Shown: one piece after another, positions 27,157 through 38,044 of the stretch
How positions within the stretch are numbered: position 1 is the first letter of the stretch
Layout: every line of letters starts with the position of its first letter
Assembly (NCBI RefSeq): GCF_001294335.1
Contig: NZ_LGKG01000196.1
Span: 186,001-250,000, forward strand
Direction of reading: 5' to 3'
DNA: 64,000 nucleotides
Origin: Streptomyces chattanoogensis
GTDB taxonomy: Bacteria > Actinomycetota > Actinomycetes > Streptomycetales > Streptomycetaceae
Made by a program: the position numbers and the translations under genes
Notes under the pieces: generated by a model
Seen by the model: the letters and a program-made list of their open reading frames with translations, nothing else
Database searches by the model: none
Told to the model about the DNA's origin: nothing

Positions 27157-28488
27157 TCAGTTCCCGGAGCGCTGAGCCCCGGCTTCGCCGCCCGCTGACA
27201 CACGGACCGGCTCGCACAGCACCGTAATGATCTTGTTGCGGCGGCCGGCCGGGGACTCGGCGGTCAGCCGCAGCGCCTTCAGCTCCGGGCCGTAGGCGTC
27301 GTCGGAGAGATCGACCTCGACCGTGGCGCCGGCGATCGGCACCTTGCCCAGGAGCTTGGCGAGCAGTCCGCCGACCGTCTCGACATCCTCGTCGTCCAGC
27401 TCGGCCAGGCCGTAGAGCTCGCCGAGGTCGCCGATGTCCAGGCGGGCGGTGACGCGGTAGCGGCCGTCGCCGAGGTCCTCGACGGGCGGCAGCTCGCGGT
27501 CGTACTCGTCGGTGATCTCGCCGACGATCTCCTCGAGGATGTCCTCGATGGTGACGATGCCGGCCGTGCCGCCGTATTCGTCGATCACCACGGCGACGTG
27601 ATTGCGGTCCTGCTGCATCTCGCGCAGCAGATCACCGGCGTTCTTGGTGTCGGGGACGAAGACGGCGGGGCGCATCGCCGACGACACCAGCTCGGTCTCC
27701 GCGTCCCGGCTGATGTGCACCTTGCGGGCCAGGTCCTTGAGGTAGACCACGCCGACGACGTCATCCTCGTTTTCGCCGGTCACCGGAATCCGGGAGAAAC
27801 CGGAGCGCAGCGCGAGGGTCAGCGCCTGGCGGATGGTCTTGAAGCGCTCGACGGACACCAGGTCCGTACGCGGCACCATGACCTCCCGGACGAGGGTGTC
27901 GCCGAGCTGGAAGACGGAGTGCACCATCCGGCGCTCCTCGTCCTCGATCAGTGACTCCTTCTCGGCCAGGTCCACCAGGGAGCGCAGCTCGGCCTCGGAG
28001 GCGAACGGGCCCTTGCGGAAGCCCTTGCCGGGGGTGAGGGCGTTGCCGATGAGGATCAGCAGCTGCGGGATGGGGCCCATGATGCGGGCCAGCGGCAGCA
28101 GGACATAGGCGGCGGCGGTCGCGGTGTTGAGCGGGTGCTGGCGGCCGATGGTGCGCGGTGAGACGCCGACGGCGACGTACGAGACGAGCACCATCACCGC
28201 GGTGGCGACCGTCAGCGCCTGCCACGTCCTGTCGAAGGAACGCAGACAGGCATAGGTGACGAGGACGCCGGCGGCCATTTCGCAGCCGACCCGCACCAGC
28301 AGCGCGACATTCAGATAGCGGGTGGGGTCGGCGGCGACGGCGGCGAGCTTGGCGCTGCCGCGGCGGCCGGAGCGGACGGCTTCCTCGGCCCGGAAGCTCG
28401 TCGTACGGGCCAGCCCCGCCTCGGCGCAGGCGGCGAGCCAGGCGATCACGACGAGCAGGACCGCGACGGCGATCAGCTGGGTGGTCAT
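27157..28488 (-). CDS. CNNM/HlyC-CorC family membrane protein with CBS pair
   Basis: 443 residues. The N-terminal DUF21 domain has about three to four membrane helices and the motif A-E-A-G-L-A-R-T-T near residue 23. A CBS pair (about 200-330) includes V-M-V-P-R-T-D and [14 protein letters not shown], and a C-terminal CorC/HlyC domain follows. Family members are linked to Mg2+/Co2+ efflux or transport; the haemolysin name is historical. It begins 12 nt past ybeY in the phoH-ybeY operon. Confidence 0.9.
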   Translation of the reverse strand: MTTQLIAVAVLLVVIAWLAACAEAGLARTTSFRAEEAVRSGRRGSAKLAAVAADPTRYLNVALLVRVGCEMAAGVLVTYACLRSFDRTWQALTVATAVMVLVSYVAVGVSPRTIGRQHPLNTATAAAYVLLPLARIMGPIPQLLILIGNALTPGKGFRKGPFASEAELRSLVDLAEKESLIEDEERRMVHSVFQLGDTLVREVMVPRTDLVSVERFKTIRQALTLALRSGFSRIPVTGENEDDVVGVVYLKDLARKVHISRDAETELVSSAMRPAVFVPDTKNAGDLLREMQQDRNHVAVVIDEYGGTAGIVTIEDILEEIVGEITDEYDRELPPVEDLGDGRYRVTARLDIGDLGELYGLAELDDEDVETVGGLLAKLLGKVPIAGATVEVDLSDDAYGPELKALRLTAESPAGRRNKIITVLCEPVRVSAGGEAGAQRSGN

Positions 28489-28500
28489 CGGGGCGTCCGG

Positions 28501-28998
28501 TCAGGTGATGGTGGGGGCCGGCGAAGGACCGGTCAGGCCCCGCTCGGACCGCCAGCCGTCGATGATCGCCGCCTGGAGGCCGAACATCTCGGCCTTCTCG
28601 TCCGGCTCCTCGTGGTCGTAACCGAGGAGGTGGAGCACGCCGTGGACGGTGAGCAGCTGCAGCTCCTCGTCCATGCTGTGCTCCGTCGGGGCCTCGGCGC
28701 CCTGCTTCTTGGCGACCTCGGGGCACAGCACGATGTCACCGAGGAGCCCCTGCGGGGGCTCCTCGTCGTCCTTGGCCGGCGGGCGCAGTTCGTCCATCGG
28801 GAAGGACATGACATCGGTCGGGCCGGGGAGGTCCATCCACTGCATGTGGAGCTGCTCCATGGCCTCGGCGTCCACGACGATGACGGACAGCTCGGAGAGC
28901 GGGTGGATACGCATCCGGGCGATGGCATAGCGGGCGACGTCCAGGACGGCCTGCTCGTCGATGTCCGTTCCGGACTCGTTGTTGACGTCGATCGACAT
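28501..28998 (-). CDS. ybeY: endoribonuclease YbeY (rRNA maturation)
   Basis: Single-strand endoribonuclease in 16S rRNA 3'-end processing and ribosome quality control. The metal site [11 protein letters not shown] (HGxxHxxGxxH) is intact near residue 120, and [11 protein letters not shown] precedes it. The start ATG 28998 (M-S-I-D-V-N-N-E) follows GAGGGG-type sequence, and the gene lies 56 nt after phoH. 165 residues, with a short Pro/Thr tail after the core. Confidence 0.95.
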   Translation of the reverse strand: MSIDVNNESGTDIDEQAVLDVARYAIARMRIHPLSELSVIVVDAEAMEQLHMQWMDLPGPTDVMSFPMDELRPPAKDDEEPPQGLLGDIVLCPEVAKKQGAEAPTEHSMDEELQLLTVHGVLHLLGYDHEEPDEKAEMFGLQAAIIDGWRSERGLTGPSPAPTIT

Positions 28999-29054
28999 GG
29001 GAGGGGTTTCGTCTCGCTTCCGGGTGCTGGGATGCCGCGCCGGTGGCCCGGTGG

Positions 29055-30110
<1,056 letters not shown>

Positions 30111-30251
30111 TCAGAGGTGCCCGCTGCTGGGAACGCGGCGCCTTGGGCCTGACTCTCCTTGGGATACAAGAGTACGACGGGGCACTGACAAGGCCGAAGG
30201 CTTTTCCTGCGGCCGGAGAGACGGGGACGGGACGGACCCGCGCCACCCCGC

Positions 30252-31400
30252 TCAGGCCGGGTGCCGGAAGCCGAGCGTGGGGACGGCGCGGGCCAGCGGG
30301 GCGGGCCGGTAGGCGGCGGGCAGGACGTCGTCCAGGAACCCGTACCGGCGGCGCAGCGCGGCCGGCGCCGCCCCGTCAGACATCCGTACCCCCTGCCACC
30401 AGGCCGCGATCTCGGCCCAGCCGGGCGCGGCGAGCGAACCGCCGAATTCCTGCACGGACAGCGCGGCGCTCAGCCCCGCGAAGGACAGCCGGTCGGTGAG
30501 CGGCCAGTCGGCCAGCGTGCCGGTGACGAAGCCGGCGACGAACACGTCTCCGGCACCGGTGGGGTCCAGCGCCTCCACGGCGATGGCGGAGACCTCGGCG
30601 GTCTCGCCGGTGCGGCCGTCCGCGGCGCAGGCGCCCTCCGCGCCCATGGTGACCACCGCGAGCGGGACCCGTTCGGCCAGCCTGCGGGCCGCCGCGCGCG
30701 GGCAGTCGGTGCGGGTGTACCGCATCGCCTCCTCGGCGTTGGGCAGGAAGGCCTCGCAGTGTTCGAGGTCGGCGAGGTCGGCGGGGTCCCAGCGGCCGCT
30801 GTCGTCCCAGCCGACGTCCGCGAAGATCCGGCTGCCGCGGCCGGCCGCGCAGCCCAGCCAGCCCTCCCGCCGGCCGGGGACCAGCGAGGCGATGCAGGCG
30901 CGGGACGGCGGCGGGCAGCCCGGCGCGTGCCCGCCGTCGAAGGCGGACTCGGGCGGCGGCGCCTCATGGCCGTGCGACACCATCGTGCGCTCACCCTCGT
31001 ACGCCATGGAGACCGTCACCGGGGAGTGCCAGCCGGGGACCGTGCGTGACATCGACAGATCGATGCCCTCGCCCTGCTCGAGCGCCTCCCAGCAGTACTC
31101 GCCGTACTTGTCGTCGCCGAACGCCGCCGCCAGAGAGGTGCGCAGCCCCAGCCGGGCCAGCGCGGTGGCCATGTTGGCGACGCCGCCGGGGCTGGAGCCC
31201 ATGCCGCGGGCCCAGGACTCGGTGCCGCGGACCGGCGCGGAATCCAGGCCGGTGAAGATGATGTCCAGGAAGACCGTGCCGGTCAGATAGACATCGGTGG
31301 GCGGATCACCCGCGCGCCGCACCCCGGCCAGCGGGTCGAGGGCCGTCGGCACGGCGGCCGGGCCCGTGGGCGGCTGGACATCGCGTCGGCCACTGCTCAC
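30252..31400 (-). CDS. PfkB family carbohydrate kinase
   Basis: 382 residues of ribokinase fold. [18 protein letters not shown] near residue 70 is the first PfkB signature, and [13 protein letters not shown] near 290 is the second, with the catalytic Asp. The substrate is not evident. It is divergent from a GH4 glycosidase 66 bp away, so it may phosphorylate a sugar used or released by that pathway. Confidence 0.88.
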   Translation of the reverse strand: MSSGRRDVQPPTGPAAVPTALDPLAGVRRAGDPPTDVYLTGTVFLDIIFTGLDSAPVRGTESWARGMGSSPGGVANMATALARLGLRTSLAAAFGDDKYGEYCWEALEQGEGIDLSMSRTVPGWHSPVTVSMAYEGERTMVSHGHEAPPPESAFDGGHAPGCPPPSRACIASLVPGRREGWLGCAAGRGSRIFADVGWDDSGRWDPADLADLEHCEAFLPNAEEAMRYTRTDCPRAAARRLAERVPLAVVTMGAEGACAADGRTGETAEVSAIAVEALDPTGAGDVFVAGFVTGTLADWPLTDRLSFAGLSAALSVQEFGGSLAAPGWAEIAAWWQGVRMSDGAAPAALRRRYGFLDDVLPAAYRPAPLARAVPTLGFRHPA

Positions 31401-31466
31401 CGCGCTCGCCCCTCTCCTGTCGGCAGGTGCCGCCAGTGTGCCTGATGCTGCGGTACGTTCCGCCTC

Positions 31467-32795
31467 ATGAGGCTCACGATTCTCGGCGGTGGCGGCTTCC
31501 GTGTCCCGCTGGTCTACCGCGCGCTGCTGGACGACCCGGCATGTTCCGTCTCCGAGGTGACCCTGTACGACACCGACGCGCGCCGGGTGACGGTGATCGC
31601 CGAGGTGCTCGCGCGGCTGGCGCAGGGCCGTCCCGATCCGGTGACCGTACGCGTCGCCCAGGACCTCGACAAGGCCCTGACCGGCGCCGACTTCATCTTC
31701 TCCGCGATCCGGGTGGGCGGTACGGCGGGCCGGGTACGCGATGAGCGGATCCCCCTGGCCGAGGGGGTGCTGGGCCAGGAGACGGTCGGCGCGGGCGGGG
31801 TCCTGTACGGGCTGCGGACCATCCCGGTGGCGCTGCGCATCGCCGAACGGATCGCGGCCCTCGCCCCGCAGGCCTGGGTCATCAACTTCACCAACCCGGC
31901 GGGCATGGTCACCGAGGCGATGTCGCAGGTGCTGGGCGACCGGGTCATCGGAATCTGCGATTCACCTGTGGGGCTGGTGCGGCGGGCGGCCCGTGCGGCC
32001 GGCGCGGACCCGGACCGGGTGGCGTACGACTACATCGGTCTCAACCACCTCGGCTGGCTGCGGTCGTTGACGCTCGACGGCGCCGAGCTGCTGCCGCGGC
32101 TGCTCGCCGACGAGGCCGCGCTGGGCTCCTTCGAGGAGGGCCGCCTCTTCGGCGCCGACTGGCTGCGCACCCTGGGCGCGCTCCCCAACGAGTATCTGCA
32201 CTACTACTACTTCCGCCGCGAAACCCTGCGCTCCGTACAGGAGGCGGCCGAAACCCGCGGCGAATTCCTCGACCACCAGCAGGGCGGCTTCTTCGAGCGG
32301 GCCGCGGCAGCGGGCGGCCCGGAAGCGGCGTACGAGCTGTGGGAGCGGACCCGGCTCGAGCGCGAGGAGACGTACATGGCGGAGAGCCGGGAGGCGAGCG
32401 GGGGCTGGCAGCGCGACGGTCACGACCTGGAGGGCGGCGGCTACGACCGGGTCGCACTGGCCCTGATGCACGCCCTCGCGGACGACCGCGGCACCCGGCT
32501 GATCCTCAACGTCCGCAATGGCTCGACGGTGCCTCAGCTGGCGCCGGACGCGATCGTGGAAACGGTGTGCGAGGTGACGTCCCAGGGCGCCCGCCCGCTG
32601 CCCTGCGCCCCGCTGCGCGAGGACCAGTTGGGCCTGATGCTGCAGGTCAAGGCGGTGGAACGGGCAGCGGTGGAGGCCGCAACCTTCAAGGACCGCAACG
32701 CGGCACTACGGGCGCTGGCCCTGCATCCCCTGGTGGACTCCCCCACGGTGGCCGCCCGCATCCTGGTGCGGGCGGCCGGCTCGGCTGCGCCTTAG
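31467..32795 (+). CDS. GH4 family glycosidase (6-phospho-beta-glucosidase-like)
   Basis: NAD+- and metal-dependent glycosidase working by oxidation/elimination. The N-terminal Rossmann segment is L-T-I-L-G-G-G-G-F-R-V-P. Metal and substrate motifs are I-N-F-T-N-P-A-G (about 140) and G-I-C-D-S-P (about 168, metal-binding Cys), then G-L-N-H-L-G-W. 442 residues. Assignment to the 6-phospho-beta-glucosidase branch is by overall resemblance. A neighbouring PfkB kinase could supply phosphorylated substrate. Confidence 0.9.
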   Translation: MRLTILGGGGFRVPLVYRALLDDPACSVSEVTLYDTDARRVTVIAEVLARLAQGRPDPVTVRVAQDLDKALTGADFIFSAIRVGGTAGRVRDERIPLAEGVLGQETVGAGGVLYGLRTIPVALRIAERIAALAPQAWVINFTNPAGMVTEAMSQVLGDRVIGICDSPVGLVRRAARAAGADPDRVAYDYIGLNHLGWLRSLTLDGAELLPRLLADEAALGSFEEGRLFGADWLRTLGALPNEYLHYYYFRRETLRSVQEAAETRGEFLDHQQGGFFERAAAAGGPEAAYELWERTRLEREETYMAESREASGGWQRDGHDLEGGGYDRVALALMHALADDRGTRLILNVRNGSTVPQLAPDAIVETVCEVTSQGARPLPCAPLREDQLGLMLQVKAVERAAVEAATFKDRNAALRALALHPLVDSPTVAARILVRAAGSAAP

Positions 32796-32801
32796 GTTTC
32801 T

Positions 32802-33009
32802 CCCCACGTTGTTGTCTGCGGCGCCGCGGTGTCGTCTCGCCGTTGCGCCTGGCGGCGGGCGGGGGTTGTTTGTCGGCAGCGGTGCCGGGCTGTAGCGGCG
32901 GAGCCGTGTAAGCCCGGCACCGCTGCCGAACAGCCCCGCGCAGCGGCACCAGCCCGCCGCAGACGCAACGGCGAGAAACAACCGCGGCGCCGCAGACAAC
33001 AACGTGGGG
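32802..33009. repeat. 208-bp nested near-palindrome between convergent genes
   Basis: Three perfectly complementary segments are nested: 29 bp (32802-32830 with 32981-33009, outer end CCCCACGTTGTTGTCTGCGG), 12 bp (32836-32847, CTCGCCGTTGCG, with 32964-32975) and 17 bp (32875-32891, GGCAGCGGTGCCGGGCT, with 32911-32927). The loop is 19 nt. It fills the gap between the GH4 gene and the metallo-hydrolase gene. It is far longer than a normal terminator. It could end transcription both ways, be a remnant of a mobile palindromic element, or both. Confidence 0.9.
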
Positions 33010-33034
33010 CCCAGGCAAAGCGCAGCGGACCGGC

Positions 33035-33664
33035 CTAGCGACCCCCCTCGATCCACTCCTCCAGATGCGGCGCCTCGTCCCCGATGGTCGTCGACTCGCC
33101 GTGTCCCGTACGGACCTCGGTCCCCGGCGGCAGGGTCAGCAGCCGGTCCCGGATCGAGTCGATGATCGTCGGGAAGTGCGAGAAGGACCGTCCGGTGGCG
33201 CCGGGGCCGCCGCGGAAAAGGGTGTCGCCGGTGAAGACCGTGCCCAGGTCCGGCGCGTGGAGGCAGACCGCGCCCGGTGCGTGCCCCGGGGTGTGCAGCA
33301 CCGTCAGGTCGACGCCGGCGATGGTCAGCACCTGGCCGTCGGCCAGATAGGCGTCCGGGGCGGTGTCGGGGTGGGTCTGCTTCCACAGCGGCAGGTCGTC
33401 GGGGTGCAGATGGATCAGCGCGCCGGTACGGGAGGCCAGCGCCGGGGCGGCGTCGATGTGGTCGTTGTGCGCGTGGGTGCACACGATCGCGCGGAGCGTC
33501 CGGCCGGCGAGCGCCTCCAGGATGGCCTCGGCGTCATGCGCCGCGTCGATGACCACGGCCTCGACGTCATCGCCCACGATCCACACGTTGTTGTCGACGT
33601 CCCAGGTGCCGCCGTCGAGCGAGAAGGTCCCCGAGGTGACGAGGTGGTCGATACGGGCCGCCAT
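33035..33664 (-). CDS. metallo-beta-lactamase-fold hydrolase (glyoxalase II-like), mscR partner
   Basis: 209 residues. The T-H-A-H-N-D-H-I-D motif (THxHxDH type, with N in place of the usual variable residue) is near residue 60. H-T-P-G-H-A-P-G and F-T-G-D-T-L-F supply further metal ligands. The ATG at 33664 overlaps the stop of the upstream mycothiol-dependent dehydrogenase (ATGA), so the two are co-translated. Such partners are thought to hydrolyse the S-formyl or related mycothiol thioester product, but direct evidence is not visible here. Confidence 0.85.
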   Translation of the reverse strand: MAARIDHLVTSGTFSLDGGTWDVDNNVWIVGDDVEAVVIDAAHDAEAILEALAGRTLRAIVCTHAHNDHIDAAPALASRTGALIHLHPDDLPLWKQTHPDTAPDAYLADGQVLTIAGVDLTVLHTPGHAPGAVCLHAPDLGTVFTGDTLFRGGPGATGRSFSHFPTIIDSIRDRLLTLPPGTEVRTGHGESTTIGDEAPHLEEWIEGGR

Positions 33665-34749
33665 CAGAGCATCACCACCGAGCGAAGGACATCGCCCGCC
33701 TGCATCCGCGCGAAGGCCTCCTCGATGTCCTCGATGCCGATCGTCTCGGTGACGAAGGCGGCGAGGTCGATCCGGCCCTGCTGATGCAGATCGATCAGCA
33801 TCGGGAAGTCGCGGGAGGGCAGGCAGTCGCCGTACCAGGAGGACTTGAGGGCACCGCCGCGCCCGAACACGTCCAGCAGGGGAAGCTCCAGGGTCATCTC
33901 GGGGGTGGGGACGCCCACCAGGACGACGGTGCCGGCGAGATCCCGGGCGTAGAAGGCCTGCCGGTACGTCTCCGGACGCCCCACCGCCTCGATGACCACA
34001 TCCGCTCCGAAGCCACCGGTCAGTTCGCGGATCGCCTCGACGGGGTCGGCGGTGCGGGAGTTGACGGTGTGGGTGGCGCCCATGGAACGGGCGGTCTCCA
34101 GCTTCCGGTCGTCGATGTCGACGGCGATGATCCTGGCCGCGCCCGCCAGCCGCGCGCCCACGACGGCGGCGTCCCCCACCCCACCGCAGCCGATGACCGC
34201 CACCGAGTCGCCGCGCCCCACGCCTCCGGTGTTGATGGCCGCGCCGATGCCGGCCATCACTCCGCAGCCCAGCAGCCCGGCGACGGCCGGTGCGACCCCG
34301 GGGTCGACCTTGGTGCACTGCCCGGCGGCGACCAGCGTCTTGTCGGCGAACGCCCCGATGCCCAGCGCGGGGCTCAGCTCGGTCCCGTCCTTGAGCGTCA
34401 TCTTCTGCCGCGCGTTGTGTGTGTCGAAGCAGTACTGCGGGCGGCCGCGCAGACAGGCCCGGCACGCTCCGCACACCGCACGCCAGTTGAGGATGACGAA
34501 GTCCCCCGGCGCGACATCCGTCACCCCGGCCCCGACCGACTCCACGACCCCGGCCGCCTCGTGCCCCAGCAGAAACGGGAACTCGTCGCTGATCCCGCCC
34601 TGCTTGTAGTGCAGGTCGGTGTGGCACACGCCGCACGCCTGGACCTTCACCACGGCCTCACCGGGGCCGGGGTCCGGCACCAGAACCGTCTCCAGCCGGA
34701 CCGGTTCGTTCTTCCCCGGCGCGATGACGCCACGCACTTCCTGTGCCAT
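33664..34749 (-). CDS. mscR: S-(hydroxymethyl)mycothiol dehydrogenase / S-nitrosomycothiol reductase
   Basis: Zinc-dependent class III-like alcohol dehydrogenase using mycothiol to oxidise formaldehyde, and able to reduce S-nitrosomycothiol. 361 residues. Catalytic zinc site C-G-V-C-H-T-D with G-H-E-A-A-G; structural zinc [15 protein letters not shown]; Rossmann G-C-G-G-V-G-D-A. The start [10 protein letters not shown] is ATG 34749. Mycothiol use is inferred from close resemblance to the actinobacterial enzyme. Confidence 0.92.
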   Translation of the reverse strand: MAQEVRGVIAPGKNEPVRLETVLVPDPGPGEAVVKVQACGVCHTDLHYKQGGISDEFPFLLGHEAAGVVESVGAGVTDVAPGDFVILNWRAVCGACRACLRGRPQYCFDTHNARQKMTLKDGTELSPALGIGAFADKTLVAAGQCTKVDPGVAPAVAGLLGCGVMAGIGAAINTGGVGRGDSVAVIGCGGVGDAAVVGARLAGAARIIAVDIDDRKLETARSMGATHTVNSRTADPVEAIRELTGGFGADVVIEAVGRPETYRQAFYARDLAGTVVLVGVPTPEMTLELPLLDVFGRGGALKSSWYGDCLPSRDFPMLIDLHQQGRIDLAAFVTETIGIEDIEEAFARMQAGDVLRSVVML

Positions 34750-34968
34750 TCGGTCAGCCCCTCTCAAAGATCAGGTACGGGACCACTCTGACGTACCGCC
34801 ACGGAGTGGTGCCATACCGTACGCAGGGCGGGGTGGCCCGCCGGTGCGGAACCGCCTGAATGCGCCGGTCGGGGCCGGCCGTCCGCACGGCCGCGGCGTC
34901 GTCGCGGGCACGCCGCGCCCTGCGGAACCCCTCACCCATAAGCCTTTACCATCCTTTGAATCTTCGCG

Positions 34969-35004
34969 CGTAGATACCGAATTGGCGGCTCTGTTAGATC
35001 TACG
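34969..35004 (+). promoter_or_regulatory. inverted repeat in the promoter region of the acid phosphatase gene
   Basis: CGTAGAT (34969-34975) and ATCTACG (34998-35004) face each other across 22 nt in an unusually AT-rich 60-bp stretch. They lie about 40 bp before the acid phosphatase start and within the 295-bp divergent gap from mscR. They may bracket the promoter. The rest of the gap shows nothing I can name. Confidence 0.35.
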
Positions 35005-35044
35005 TGAGTTCCCCTCACGCCCCACCCCCCTTAAGGAGCCGCGC

Positions 35045-35863
35045 ATGCCCCGCATACGCACAGCCCTCTCCCGCCGCGCCCGGCTCGGCGCCGCGACGGT
35101 CGCCGCAGTGGTCACCGGCACCGCCCTCTTCGGCGTGGGCCAGGCGACCGCCGAGCACTCGGTCCCGCGCACCGACAAGGAGATCCCCAACCTCACCCAG
35201 GTGCAGGACAAGATCAAGGCCTACTACGGCGACACGGTGACGGCCGACGGCCAGCACTACGCCTCGCCGGACAGCAACTACGCCCGCCAGGTCCGCGGCA
35301 TAGAGGCGAAGGCGCGCCACTATCTGGCCAGGGCCCTCGCGAAGCCCGCCACGCAGTCCGGCAGCGACGCCAAGCCGGCCAAGCCCGCCATCGTCCTGGA
35401 CATGGACGACACCACCCTGCTCACCTACAACTACGAGCTTCAGGTGGGCTTCCACTTCACCCCGGAGAGCCAGGACAAGTACCTGGCCTCCACCGACATG
35501 GACCCGGTCTTCGGCATGAACCGGCTCGTCAACTGGGCGCACGACAAGGGTGCCGAGGTCTTCTTCATCACCGGCCGCAAGGAGGCGCAGCGCGAGTGGA
35601 GCGTGCGCAACCTGAAGAACGTCGGTTACGGGGTGCCGCTGGACCGTACCCACGTCTTCCTGAAGAACAAGGAGAACCCGCCCCCGTACCTGCCCTGCGG
35701 GGCGGACTGCTCGACCGTCGAGTACAAGTCGGGGACGCGGAAGCACATCGAGTCGCTCGGCTACAACATCGTGGCCAACTTCGGGGACCAGTACACCGAT
35801 CTGCAGGGCGGCGCCGGGGACCGGACCTTCAAGCTGCCGAACCCGATGTACTACCTGCCGTAG
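35045..35863 (+). CDS. secreted HAD-type acid phosphatase (class B-like/IIIB)
   Basis: 272 residues with a signal peptide (R-R-A-R-L-G-A-A-T-V-A-A-V-V-T-G-T-A-L-F, cleavage likely after A-T-A near residue 38). The catalytic HAD motif I is L-D-M-D-D-T-T-L, with a second motif F-F-I-T-G-R-K-E and the C-terminal N-F-G-D-Q-Y-T-D-L. It probably releases phosphate from organic esters outside the membrane. AAGGAG (35033-35038) supports ATG 35045. Longer frames upstream lack the signal peptide at the start. Confidence 0.9.
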   Translation: MPRIRTALSRRARLGAATVAAVVTGTALFGVGQATAEHSVPRTDKEIPNLTQVQDKIKAYYGDTVTADGQHYASPDSNYARQVRGIEAKARHYLARALAKPATQSGSDAKPAKPAIVLDMDDTTLLTYNYELQVGFHFTPESQDKYLASTDMDPVFGMNRLVNWAHDKGAEVFFITGRKEAQREWSVRNLKNVGYGVPLDRTHVFLKNKENPPPYLPCGADCSTVEYKSGTRKHIESLGYNIVANFGDQYTDLQGGAGDRTFKLPNPMYYLP

Positions 35864-35887
35864 GCGCAGGCCGGGGCCCCGGGGGGA

Positions 35888-36793
35888 TCAGCGCCTCTTG
35901 GGGAGGGGCACGCGCATCAGGTCCTGGGCGATGGTGAGTTCGCCGGTGAAGCCCGCTGCGCGTGCCTGCCGCTCGAATTCCTCGGGGTCGGCGTAGCGCT
36001 GCGAGAAGTGGGTCAGGACGAGATGGCGCACGTTCGCCTCGACCGCCACACCGGCGGCCTGCCCGGCGGTCAGGTGGCCGTGTTCGACCGCCAGTTGGAG
36101 GTCCTCGTCCAGGAAGGTCGACTCGATGACGAGCATGTCCGCGTCCGCCGCCAGCGCATACACCCCCTCGCACAGCCGGGTGTCCATCACGAAGGCGAAC
36201 TTCTGGCCCCGCCGCAGCTCGCTGACCTCTTCCAGCCGTACGCCGTTCAGCTCGCCGGTGCGCTGCAGGCGGCCGATGTCGGGGCCGGCGATGCCGTGTT
36301 CGGCGAGCCGGTCGGGCAGCATCCGGCGGGCGTCCGGCTCCACCAGGCGGTAGCCGTACGACTCGACCGGGTGGGAGAGCTTGTGCGCCTGAAGGGCGTA
36401 CGACTTCGACCGGTCGAGTTCGCCGTCCTCGGCCACCGGGCGCTGCTTGAGCCGGACCGTCTCGCGGTAGGCGGTGGCGTACCGCAGCCGGTCGAAGAAG
36501 CGCTGGCCGCTGGCCGGATAGTGGGCGGTGACGGGGTGCGGCACCCGGTCCAGGTTGATCCGCTGGATCACCCCGGCCAGACCCAGGGAGTGGTCGCCGT
36601 GGAAGTGGGTGACGCAGATCCGGTTGAGGTCGTGCGCGGCGACCCCGGCACGCAGCATCTGGCGCTGGGTGCCCTCACCGGGGTCGAAGAGCAGCCCCTG
36701 GCCGTCCCACCGCAGCAGATAGCCGTTGTGGTTGCGGTGCCGGGTGGGGACCTGGCTGGCGGTGCCGAGGACGACGAGTTCGCGTACGGACAT
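35888..36793 (-). CDS. rnz: ribonuclease Z
   Basis: Endonuclease that removes tRNA 3' trailers. The metal-binding H-F-H-G-D-H-S-L-G is near residue 63, and further ligands include F-V-M-D-T-R, E-S-T-F and the C-terminal L-T-H-F-S-Q-R-Y. 301 residues, the short (RNase Z-S) form. The ATG at 36793 begins [18 protein letters not shown]-family gene ends 6 nt upstream on the same strand, so the two are likely co-transcribed. Confidence 0.95.
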   Translation of the reverse strand: MSVRELVVLGTASQVPTRHRNHNGYLLRWDGQGLLFDPGEGTQRQMLRAGVAAHDLNRICVTHFHGDHSLGLAGVIQRINLDRVPHPVTAHYPASGQRFFDRLRYATAYRETVRLKQRPVAEDGELDRSKSYALQAHKLSHPVESYGYRLVEPDARRMLPDRLAEHGIAGPDIGRLQRTGELNGVRLEEVSELRRGQKFAFVMDTRLCEGVYALAADADMLVIESTFLDEDLQLAVEHGHLTAGQAAGVAVEANVRHLVLTHFSQRYADPEEFERQARAAGFTGELTIAQDLMRVPLPKRR

Positions 36794-36799
36794 GGCTCG

Positions 36800-37159
36800 T
36801 TACCCGGGGGGCCACTGGAGGCCACGGCCGCCGAGCACATGCAGGTGGGCGTGGAAGACGGTCTGGCCCGCGCCGGAGCCGGTGTTGAAGACGACCCGGT
36901 AGCCCGTGTCCTCGACGTTGTCCTCGGCGGCGACCTCGCGGGACTCGCGCAGTATGTCGGCGATGACCTGCGGTTCGGCGGCGGCGAGTGCCGCGGCGTC
37001 CGGGTAGTGCACCTTGGGGATCACCAGGACGTGCGTCGGGGCCTGGGGGTTGATGTCGCGGAAGGCGACGGTGGTCCCGGTCTCGCGGACGATGGTGGCC
37101 GGCACCTCCTTCGCCACGATCTTGCAGAACAGGCAGTCGGCCTGCGGTTCTCCCGCCAC
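36800..37159 (-). CDS. HIT family nucleotide-binding protein
   Basis: 119 residues. The histidine triad H-A-H-L-H-V-L-G-G is near the C-terminus, and the Hint-branch N-terminus D-C-L-F-C-K-I-V contains a CxxC. Acts on nucleotide phosphoramidates or similar. GTG 37159 (V-A-G-E-P-Q-A-D) is chosen because AAGGAG precedes it; an upstream ATG at 37201 would add a 14-residue low-complexity start. It is followed directly by rnz. Confidence 0.9.
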   Translation of the reverse strand: MAGEPQADCLFCKIVAKEVPATIVRETGTTVAFRDINPQAPTHVLVIPKVHYPDAAALAAAEPQVIADILRESREVAAEDNVEDTGYRVVFNTGSGAGQTVFHAHLHVLGGRGLQWPPG

Positions 37160-37490
37160 CGGCGAGCTCCTTACGGGTCGCGCCGCATGCGCCGTACGCA
37201 CCGGCCGTACGCACCGTGCGTACGGCCTCGGATGCTACCGGGCAACGGCCCGATCACCCGGTTGCAGGGCCCGGGGATCACCAGGGGCTGTCCGGCGGAT
37301 CAGGACCGGGAAGGCCGCGGCGTCCGGTGCGGTGCCTCGCAAGGCGCGGCCCGATGGCGGAGCTGTCAGGACGTTTCGGCCACGCCGCGAGGTGCCGTGC
37401 CAGGCGTCGCGGACCCGGCCGTGATCCGCCGGACAGGCCCTAAGCTGGCCCGGCAGACCGCTTTTCGCCCACAACCGGGAGTTATCCACC
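37160..37490. other. 331-bp divergent intergenic region between the HIT gene and osmC-like gene
   Basis: Contains the 25-bp palindrome at 37203-37227 close to the HIT gene. Toward the OsmC gene is unremarkable GC-rich sequence, with TAAGCT around 37440 as a possible -10. No credible coding frame. Confidence 0.5.
37203..37227. promoter_or_regulatory. 25-bp palindrome upstream of the HIT-rnz unit
   Basis: GGCCGTACGCAC-C-GTGCGTACGGCC has perfect 12-bp arms with one central base and is located 44 bp upstream of the HIT start. A partial direct copy (GCCGTACGCACCGG) precedes it at about 37192-37205. The symmetry suits a dimeric regulator. Confidence 0.45.
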
Positions 37491-37919
37491 ATGGCAACCA
37501 CGCGCACCGCCAAGACCCACTGGGAAGGCAACCTCCTGGAGGGCAAGGGCCAGGTCTCCCTGGCCTCCTCCAACATCGGTACGTACGACGTGAACTGGCC
37601 CGCCCGCGCGGAGCAGCCGAACGGCACCACCAGCCCGGAGGAGCTGATCGCGGCGGCCCACTCCTCCTGCTACTCCATGGCCTTCTCGCACGGCCTGGCG
37701 GGCAAGGGGTACACCGTCGCGTCCCTGGACACCCAGGCGGATGTCACCTTCCAGCCGGGCGAGGGCATCACCTCCATCGTGCTGACCGTCCGGGCCAGCG
37801 TCCCCGGCCTGTCCGAGGAGGACTTCCAGGCGGCCGCCCAGGACGCCAAGGCCAACTGCCCGGTGAGCCAGGCGCTGGCGGGCGTCAAGGACATCCGGCT
37901 GGACGCGCAGCTGGTCTGA
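37491..37919 (+). CDS. OsmC family peroxiredoxin-like protein
   Basis: 142 residues. Detoxifies organic peroxides using two cysteines: C in H-S-S-C-Y-S-M-A-F near residue 60 and C in A-N-C-P-V-S-Q-A near 123. The N-terminus A-K-T-H-W-E-G-N-L-L-E-G-K-G matches the OsmC subgroup. ATG 37491 is the natural start. A terminator follows at once. Confidence 0.92.
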   Translation: MATTRTAKTHWEGNLLEGKGQVSLASSNIGTYDVNWPARAEQPNGTTSPEELIAAAHSSCYSMAFSHGLAGKGYTVASLDTQADVTFQPGEGITSIVLTVRASVPGLSEEDFQAAAQDAKANCPVSQALAGVKDIRLDAQLV

Positions 37920-37941
37920 CGCATGGTCAGGTGAATGAGCG

Positions 37942-37982
37942 GCGGTGCGCCGGCGGGTCCTCGGGGCCGGCCGGCGCACCGC
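37942..37982 (+). terminator. terminator after the OsmC gene
   Basis: GCGGTGCGCCGGC (37942-37954) pairs with GCCGGCGCACCGC (37970-37982), a 13-bp stem with a 15-nt loop. It ends only 4 bp before the -35 element of the next promoter and so insulates the tandem paralogue cluster. Confidence 0.75.
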
Positions 37983-37986
37983 TGCG

Positions 37987-38009
37987 TTGTCAGTGGGGCG
38001 TGCCACGAT
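37987..38009 (+). promoter_or_regulatory. RecA-NDp/PafBC-like promoter of paralogue 1
   Basis: TTGTCAGTG (37987-37995), 8 nt, CACGAT (38004-38009). The published RecA-independent DNA-damage promoter in actinobacteria is TTGTCRGTG-N8-TAnnnT; this matches the -35 part and spacing exactly and the -10 at A and final T. The same arrangement precedes the next two paralogues. The leader to the start codon would be about 30 nt. Confidence 0.7.
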
Positions 38010-38044
38010 CGATGGCGTACCGCTGCTCCGCGAAGGGACCGCCC

